From: Planctomycetota bacterium
Lineage (GTDB): Bacteria; Planctomycetota; SBBH01; JACQRN01
Direction: 5' to 3'
Assembly: GCA_016206515.1 (NCBI GenBank)
Contig: JACQRN010000340.1
Coordinates: 1 to 9,632, forward strand
DNA: 9,632 bases
Shown here: piece by piece, positions 6,755 through 9,632 of the stretch
Numbering within the stretch: the stretch's first letter is position 1
How the letters are laid out: the number at the start of each line of letters is the position of its first letter
The notes under the pieces: model-generated
Seen by the model: the letters and a program-made list of their open reading frames with translations, nothing else
Told to the model about the DNA's origin: nothing
The model's database searches: none
Translations under genes and position numbers: made by a program

Positions 6755-6817
6755 GTAGGTCTTTCCGGGCGCCCGGAGGCGCCCGCTCCGACTTGAAAGA
6801 GGCGAAGGGAGTCGAAC
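6731..6817. repeat. 19-nt perfect inverted repeat pairing the tRNA 3' side with downstream DNA
   Basis: GTTCGACTCCCTTCGCCTC at 6731-6749 (last T-stem base, T loop, 3' T stem and almost all of the 3' acceptor strand) is matched exactly, inverted, by GAGGCGAAGGGAGTCGAAC at 6799-6817. Inside, TTTC (6762-6765) can pair with GAAA (6795-6798) around the hairpin at 6766-6785, so a read-through transcript could form one long interrupted stem that competes with the tRNA fold. Confidence 0.85.
6766..6785. repeat. 8-bp perfect hairpin with CGGA loop, just after the tRNA
   Basis: CGGGCGCC (6766-6773), loop CGGA, GGCGCCCG (6778-6785). It begins 12 bases after the tRNA CCA and is nested inside the 19-nt inverted repeat. 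No T-run follows on the plus strand, so it is not a canonical intrinsic terminator, though it could help stop or process the tRNA transcript. Confidence 0.65.
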
Positions 6818-6827
6818 GGGCGCGCGC

Positions 6828-6861
6828 GGCCCCGAAGGGGTCGAGGCGCCTGGATGGCGCC
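6828..6861. repeat. Two short hairpins in the tRNA-flagellin spacer
   Basis: GGCCCC-GAA-GGGGTC (6828-6842; five Watson-Crick pairs and one G:T) is followed by GGCGCC-TGGAT-GGCGCC (6845-6861; six pairs, each arm itself palindromic). They add to the run of stems between the converging tRNA and flagellin genes. There is no plausible coding region here. Confidence 0.5.
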
Positions 6862-6878
6862 GAGAGTCCGAAGGATCC

Positions 6879-6913
6879 ACCTCCGCCCCGCACGTTTCCT
6901 GCGGGGCGGAGGT
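6879..6913. terminator. 14-bp perfect hairpin between converging genes, possible bidirectional terminator
   Basis: ACCTCCGCCCCGCA (6879-6892), a 7-base loop (CGTTTCC), then the exact inverse at 6900-6913. It is the strongest stem in the window and lies between the plus-strand tRNA and the minus-strand flagellin, where a two-way transcription block is expected. Neither side has a T-run, so it may act as a factor-assisted stop or as an mRNA-protecting 3' hairpin. Confidence 0.5.
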
Positions 6914-6950
6914 AGACGCGCGCCCAGGCCCGGAGGCGCGAGGCATGGAT

Positions 6951-6983
6951 GCCGAGCGCCGGAGGGCAAATCCCCCCCTCGGC
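6951..6983 (-). terminator. Bulged stem-loop immediately after the flagellin stop codon
   Basis: In the minus-strand RNA, GCCGAG-GGGGGG pairs with CCCUCC-GGCG-CUCGGC: 12 pairs (one G:U) with a 4-base bulge and a 5-base loop (AUUUG). The stem starts 8 bases past the flagellin TAG (6992-6994). The inner helix is complete only in the minus-strand transcript, because the G:U becomes an A:C mismatch on the plus strand. This favours a role for the flagellin mRNA 3' end. No U-run follows. Confidence 0.42.
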
Positions 6984-6991
6984 AGAATGTC

Positions 6992-8374
6992 CTATCCCAG
7001 CAGGTTCAGCGCGTTTCCCGCCAGCGCGTTGCGTTGGGCGAGGACGGAGAACTGCGCTTGCGACCGGATGCGCGCGGCGATGAATTCGGCGATCGAACGG
7101 GCGAAGTCGGTGTCGGCGATGGAGCTCTCGGCGGCGGCGAGGTTCTCGCGGGCGATCGAGAGGGTATTGACGTTCGAGTCGAACGCCTGCCGCTCGAGGG
7201 CGCCCAGGCCGCCGCGCGAGCGCGCGACGTCGGCGATCGCGGCATCGATGATGCGAGAGGCTCCCCCGGCGTCGTTGCGCAGGTCGTAGGCTCCGCCGCG
7301 CGAAAGCTGCGACAGCCCCCCGGGCGCCTCGGCGAGCCCGAGGTCGCTCGTGCGGACCCCGTGGATGCCGAACCGGATCCGCTCGTTCGGGTTCGTCCCC
7401 TCGCCGGTCTGGACGCTGGTTCCCCCTCCGGCGATCGTGAAGCGGTAGGTCCCGGCCCCCGTCCCGTCCGCCAGGAGCGCCTCCCCTTCGAGTGCCCCCG
7501 TCTGGAAGAAGATCCGGTTCCCGCGCGAGGAGACCGCCTCGCCGGAGACGGTCGCCACGATGTCGGTTCCCGCGGTGCGTCCCTCCGTCACCCCCGAGAG
7601 CGTTCCCGACTCGTTCCGCAGGTTGACGAACGACGCTGATCCGTACCCGGTCGAGCTCACGACGCCGGTCGTCGCGTCCGCCTGCACGCCGGTCGACTCG
7701 CGCACCGCGTTGATCGCCTCGGCGGTCTCCTCGCGCGTGGCGCCATCGGCGACCGTGACCGCCTCGGTCCCCAGGGATCCCGTGACCTGGAACGTCGCCG
7801 CCCCGGCCTGCACGGCGGCGATCGTCCCGCCCGCCTGCGCCTGCGTGGAGGCGGCGCTCACGTCGACCTCGAACGTCGTGCCGCCCGGGGCGATCTCGGC
7901 GCGGTTCACCTCGATCCGCCGGAAGGCGGCGTCCACGTTCCGCCGGAGGAAGTCCTGTGTCCCGTCGAGAAGGCGTTCCCCCGCGAAGTCGGTCGTCCCG
8001 GCGATCCGGTCGATCGACCGCAGGATTCCGTCGAGCTCCTGCTGGTTCGCGTCGACCTCGGTGTCCAATAGGGACCCGTCCGCGGACGAGAGGGCCAGTT
8101 CCTTCGCCCGGACCAGCAGCTGGCTGACCTCGGCGATTCCCTCCTCGGCGACGCGGACGACGGACGACGCCCGCTGGGTGTTGCCGATCGCCTGTTCGAC
8201 CCCCGCCAGTTGCGCGCGGAGGGACTCGGAGATCGCCAGCCCCGCCGGGTCGTCGGCGGCGCGGTTGATTCTTCGCCCGGAGGAGAGCCGCTCCCCGATG
8301 CGCGAAATTTCGAGGAGATTCCGTTGGAGCGCCTGGATTCCAGAATCCCCCCCGAGCCGACCGACGAATGCCAT
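6992..8374 (-). CDS. Flagellin (flagellar filament protein) with flagellin IN motif
   Basis: 460 residues. The conserved N-terminal D0/D1 region includes ISRIGERLSSGRRINRAADD at 24-42 and runs to about 160, with heptad-like helices. The C-terminal D1/D0 region (about 370-460) contains RQAFDSNVNTLSIARENLAA, SSIADTDFARSIAEF and the ending SVLAQRNALAGNALNLLG, the usual flagellin C-terminus. Both ends are needed for filament packing and export. The surface-exposed middle, about 165-365, includes VTVADGATREETAEAINAV and STGYGSASFVNLR, which fit the flagellin IN motif. The N-terminus reads MAFVGRLGGDSGIQALQRNL rather than the common INTN start. The ATG at 8374 lies 2 nt after the stop of the synthase gene, and the frame stays open upstream into it; the start is fixed by the LSSG spacing (residue 30). 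There is no real Shine-Dalgarno, but TATAGT ends 9 nt before the ATG. No other flagellar gene is in view. Confidence 0.93.
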   Translation of the reverse strand: MAFVGRLGGDSGIQALQRNLLEISRIGERLSSGRRINRAADDPAGLAISESLRAQLAGVEQAIGNTQRASSVVRVAEEGIAEVSQLLVRAKELALSSADGSLLDTEVDANQQELDGILRSIDRIAGTTDFAGERLLDGTQDFLRRNVDAAFRRIEVNRAEIAPGGTTFEVDVSAASTQAQAGGTIAAVQAGAATFQVTGSLGTEAVTVADGATREETAEAINAVRESTGVQADATTGVVSSTGYGSASFVNLRNESGTLSGVTEGRTAGTDIVATVSGEAVSSRGNRIFFQTGALEGEALLADGTGAGTYRFTIAGGGTSVQTGEGTNPNERIRFGIHGVRTSDLGLAEAPGGLSQLSRGGAYDLRNDAGGASRIIDAAIADVARSRGGLGALERQAFDSNVNTLSIARENLAAAESSIADTDFARSIAEFIAARIRSQAQFSVLAQRNALAGNALNLLG

Positions 8375-8376
8375 GG

Positions 8377-9609
8377 CTACTCGACTATACCCCGCGCCAG
8401 GGCGTGGAGCTCCTCGTCCGAGAAGACGTGGTTGGTCTTCTTGGCGGCGTTGAACAGGCGCGTCACGAGGTCGTCCGACGCCCCGTACCCGTTCTTTTCG
8501 AGCCAGAAGACGACGTTCGAGCGGCCGCTCATCGGGCCGACCCGGATCCTCTGCTCGAGGCCGAACTCGTCGGCGGGGACCCCGGAGTAGACGCGGTTGG
8601 CGAGCCAGGTGTCGTTCTTCTTGAACGCCTTGATGACCGCCGCGGCGTGAACCCCCGTCCCGGTCTCGAAGGCATCCTCGCCGAAGACCGGGTAGTTGCG
8701 CGGGACCGGCACCTTGCAGGCGCGCGACACCTCCCGGACGTACTCCGGGAGCGCGCGCAGGTCGCGGTCGATCCAGCCGAGGAGCTTGAGGTTCACCAGG
8801 AGGAGGTCCATCGCGGTGTTCCCGACCCTCTCCCCGATCCCGAGCGCCGTGGCGTGGACGCGCTGGGCCCCCGCCTCGATCGCGGCGATCGTGTTCGGGA
8901 TCGCGAGGTTCCGGTCGCTGTGGCCGTGCCAGTTGATCTTCACCTCCGGGTTGAGCCGGTCGACGAGCCGCTTCGCCCAGGAGACGAGGGAGCGGGCCCC
9001 CTCGGGCGTCGCGTGGCCGACCGTGTCGCACAGGCAGATCATCGAGGCGCCGTGGCCGATCGCCTCCGAGTAGAGGATCTCCAGGGCCTTCGGGTCCGCG
9101 CGCGTGGTGTCCTCCGTGACGTACATGCACGGGAGGTTGTTCGCCCGGCAGAAATCGACCGCCTCGCGCGTGTGCCTCACCATCGTGCCCAAGTCCCATC
9201 CCTCGACGTACTGGCGGATCGGGGACGACCCGATGAAGACGTCCGCGACGATCGGGATCCCGACCTTCTGCGAGATCTCCGCGATCGGCTCGATGTCGGT
9301 CTTCACGGTGCGCGCCGCGCAGCTGATCTGGATCTTCATCTTCGCGGCGACCTTCTCGCGCGCGAGCCTCTCGGCGTGCGCCGCCGCGTGCGGCCCCGCC
9401 CCGGGGAGCGCGATGTCGCACGCGTCGATCCCGAGCCGCTCCATGAGGTGGAAGATCCGCAGCTTCTCGTCGATCGTCGGGTTCGTCACCGACGGCGACT
9501 GCAGGCCGTCGCGGAGCGTCTCATCGTCGAACTCGATCCGGAACGGCGGTTTCCTCGCCCCGTCCACCGTGTTCCAGTCGTAGATGAGCCCCTCGCGCGA
9601 ATCCGTCAC
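8377..9609 (-). CDS. DRE-TIM acyltransferase: 2-isopropylmalate/homocitrate synthase family
   Basis: 410 residues with a GTG start. The TIM-barrel catalytic domain shows DETLRDGLQ at 29-37 (R33 and D34 of the active site, with metal-binding Asp), HGH at 228-230 (second metal-binding pair) and LGIGERVGNT at 256-265. These are signatures of enzymes that condense acetyl-CoA with a 2-oxo acid. A substrate-side helix region includes TGTGVHAAAVIKAF (316-329). The protein ends at 410, so the C-terminal LeuA allosteric domain of full-length isopropylmalate synthases (about 500 or more residues) is absent, as in homocitrate synthases. RDGLQ in place of the usual RDGEQ recalls HMG-CoA lyase, but the remaining motifs fit the synthases better. 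The substrate (2-oxoisovalerate, 2-oxoglutarate or pyruvate) cannot be decided. No leucine or lysine pathway gene is adjacent; the next gene is flagellin, 2 nt away. Confidence 0.85.
   Translation of the reverse strand: MTDSREGLIYDWNTVDGARKPPFRIEFDDETLRDGLQSPSVTNPTIDEKLRIFHLMERLGIDACDIALPGAGPHAAAHAERLAREKVAAKMKIQISCAARTVKTDIEPIAEISQKVGIPIVADVFIGSSPIRQYVEGWDLGTMVRHTREAVDFCRANNLPCMYVTEDTTRADPKALEILYSEAIGHGASMICLCDTVGHATPEGARSLVSWAKRLVDRLNPEVKINWHGHSDRNLAIPNTIAAIEAGAQRVHATALGIGERVGNTAMDLLLVNLKLLGWIDRDLRALPEYVREVSRACKVPVPRNYPVFGEDAFETGTGVHAAAVIKAFKKNDTWLANRVYSGVPADEFGLEQRIRVGPMSGRSNVVFWLEKNGYGASDDLVTRLFNAAKKTNHVFSDEELHALARGIVE
8384..8389 (-). promoter_or_regulatory. -10-like hexamer TATAGT before the flagellin start
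   Basis: TATAGT on the minus strand (5 of 6 matches to TATAAT) lies within the last codons of the synthase gene (GGT-ATA-GTC-GAG-TAG) and ends 9 nt before the flagellin ATG. It uses an ATA isoleucine codon, expected to be rare in DNA this GC-rich. No clear -35, sigma-28 or sigma-54 element was found upstream. Confidence 0.35.
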
Positions 9610-9615
9610 GCCTTC

Positions 9616-9625
9616 GTTATATAAC
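9616..9625 (-). promoter_or_regulatory. AT-rich palindrome GTTATATAAC with -10-like TATAAC
   Basis: GTTATATAAC is a perfect 10-bp palindrome and an AT island in GC-rich DNA. On the minus strand it contains TATAAC (9621-9616, 5 of 6 to TATAAT), ending 6 nt before the GTG at 9609. No Shine-Dalgarno sits at a usable distance (GGAGAGGG is about 15 nt away and GAAGG abuts the start), so a leaderless transcript is possible. The -35 region lies outside the window. Confidence 0.38.
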
Positions 9626-9632
9626 CCTCTCC

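Noticed and set aside
6731..6817. Phage or island attachment site at the tRNA 3' end
   Set aside because: Integration leaves direct repeats, but this copy is inverted and only 49 bases away, and no integrase or mobile gene is present.
6694..6915. A 73-codon plus-strand frame starting inside the tRNA
   Set aside because: It covers the tRNA and the hairpin block, and its sequence follows from the inverted repeats. There is no ribosome-binding site.
6560..6946. Minus-strand open frames with peptides such as RRRESNPRPRQCHCRALPTELRP
   Set aside because: This is the antisense translation of the tRNA-Ala gene, a well-known source of false small proteins.
8375..9421. Upstream in-frame extension of the flagellin to 9421 (809 residues)
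   Set aside because: The extra part is out-of-frame translation of the synthase gene, with Arg/Gly/Pro-rich composition. The flagellin domain begins at 8374 with normal spacing to LSSG.
1..9632. CRISPR array, insertion sequence, rRNA or defence system
   Set aside because: No spaced direct-repeat array, transposase motif, terminal inverted repeats around a gene, rRNA sequence or defence-protein motif was found on either strand.

Overview
The window is GC-rich chromosomal bacterial DNA. All seven protein genes are on the minus strand and one tRNA gene is on the plus strand. A flagellin, a GspK-like minor pseudopilin and a membrane NfeD/NfeD/flotillin set point to a flagellated bacterium with a type II secretion or type IV pilus machine. 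The lineage cannot be fixed from the sequence. Planctomycetota, Myxococcota or another deep GC-rich phylum would fit, and this is inference from gene style only.

Reading in the direction of transcription from the right edge, the first unit is 9609-6992. It holds a DRE-TIM acyltransferase of the isopropylmalate/homocitrate synthase family, then, after 2 nt, a 460-residue flagellin. The flagellin gene converges on a tRNA-Ala(GGC) gene (6679-6754, plus strand). The 237 bp between them (6755-6991) hold no credible gene but are packed with inverted repeats. These include a 14-bp perfect hairpin and an exact 19-nt inverted copy of the 3' side of the tRNA.

The second unit starts at 6549 and holds a membrane-bound serine protease of the NfeD/ClpP class, a short NfeD (4-nt ATGA overlap), a FloA-type flotillin (34-nt gap), and an unrecognised membrane-anchored Ala/Pro-rich protein (15-nt gap). 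Protease, OB-fold partner and SPFH scaffold are a known functional association in membrane-microdomain biology.

After a 272-bp gap with an 8-bp inverted repeat comes a third unit, 2518 to the left edge. It holds a zinc-finger/FecR-type transmembrane regulator whose stop codon overlaps the start of a GspK-like pseudopilin (TGATG). The pseudopilin runs off the window. No sigma factor is visible beside the FecR-type protein.

Start-site signals differ between genes. The heads of units (the synthase, the NfeD protease) and the flagellin lack a clear Shine-Dalgarno but have a -10-like hexamer 6-9 nt before the start codon. FloA and the FecR-type gene have strong Shine-Dalgarno sequences. The plus strand carries very long open frames across these genes, which are by-products of high GC content.
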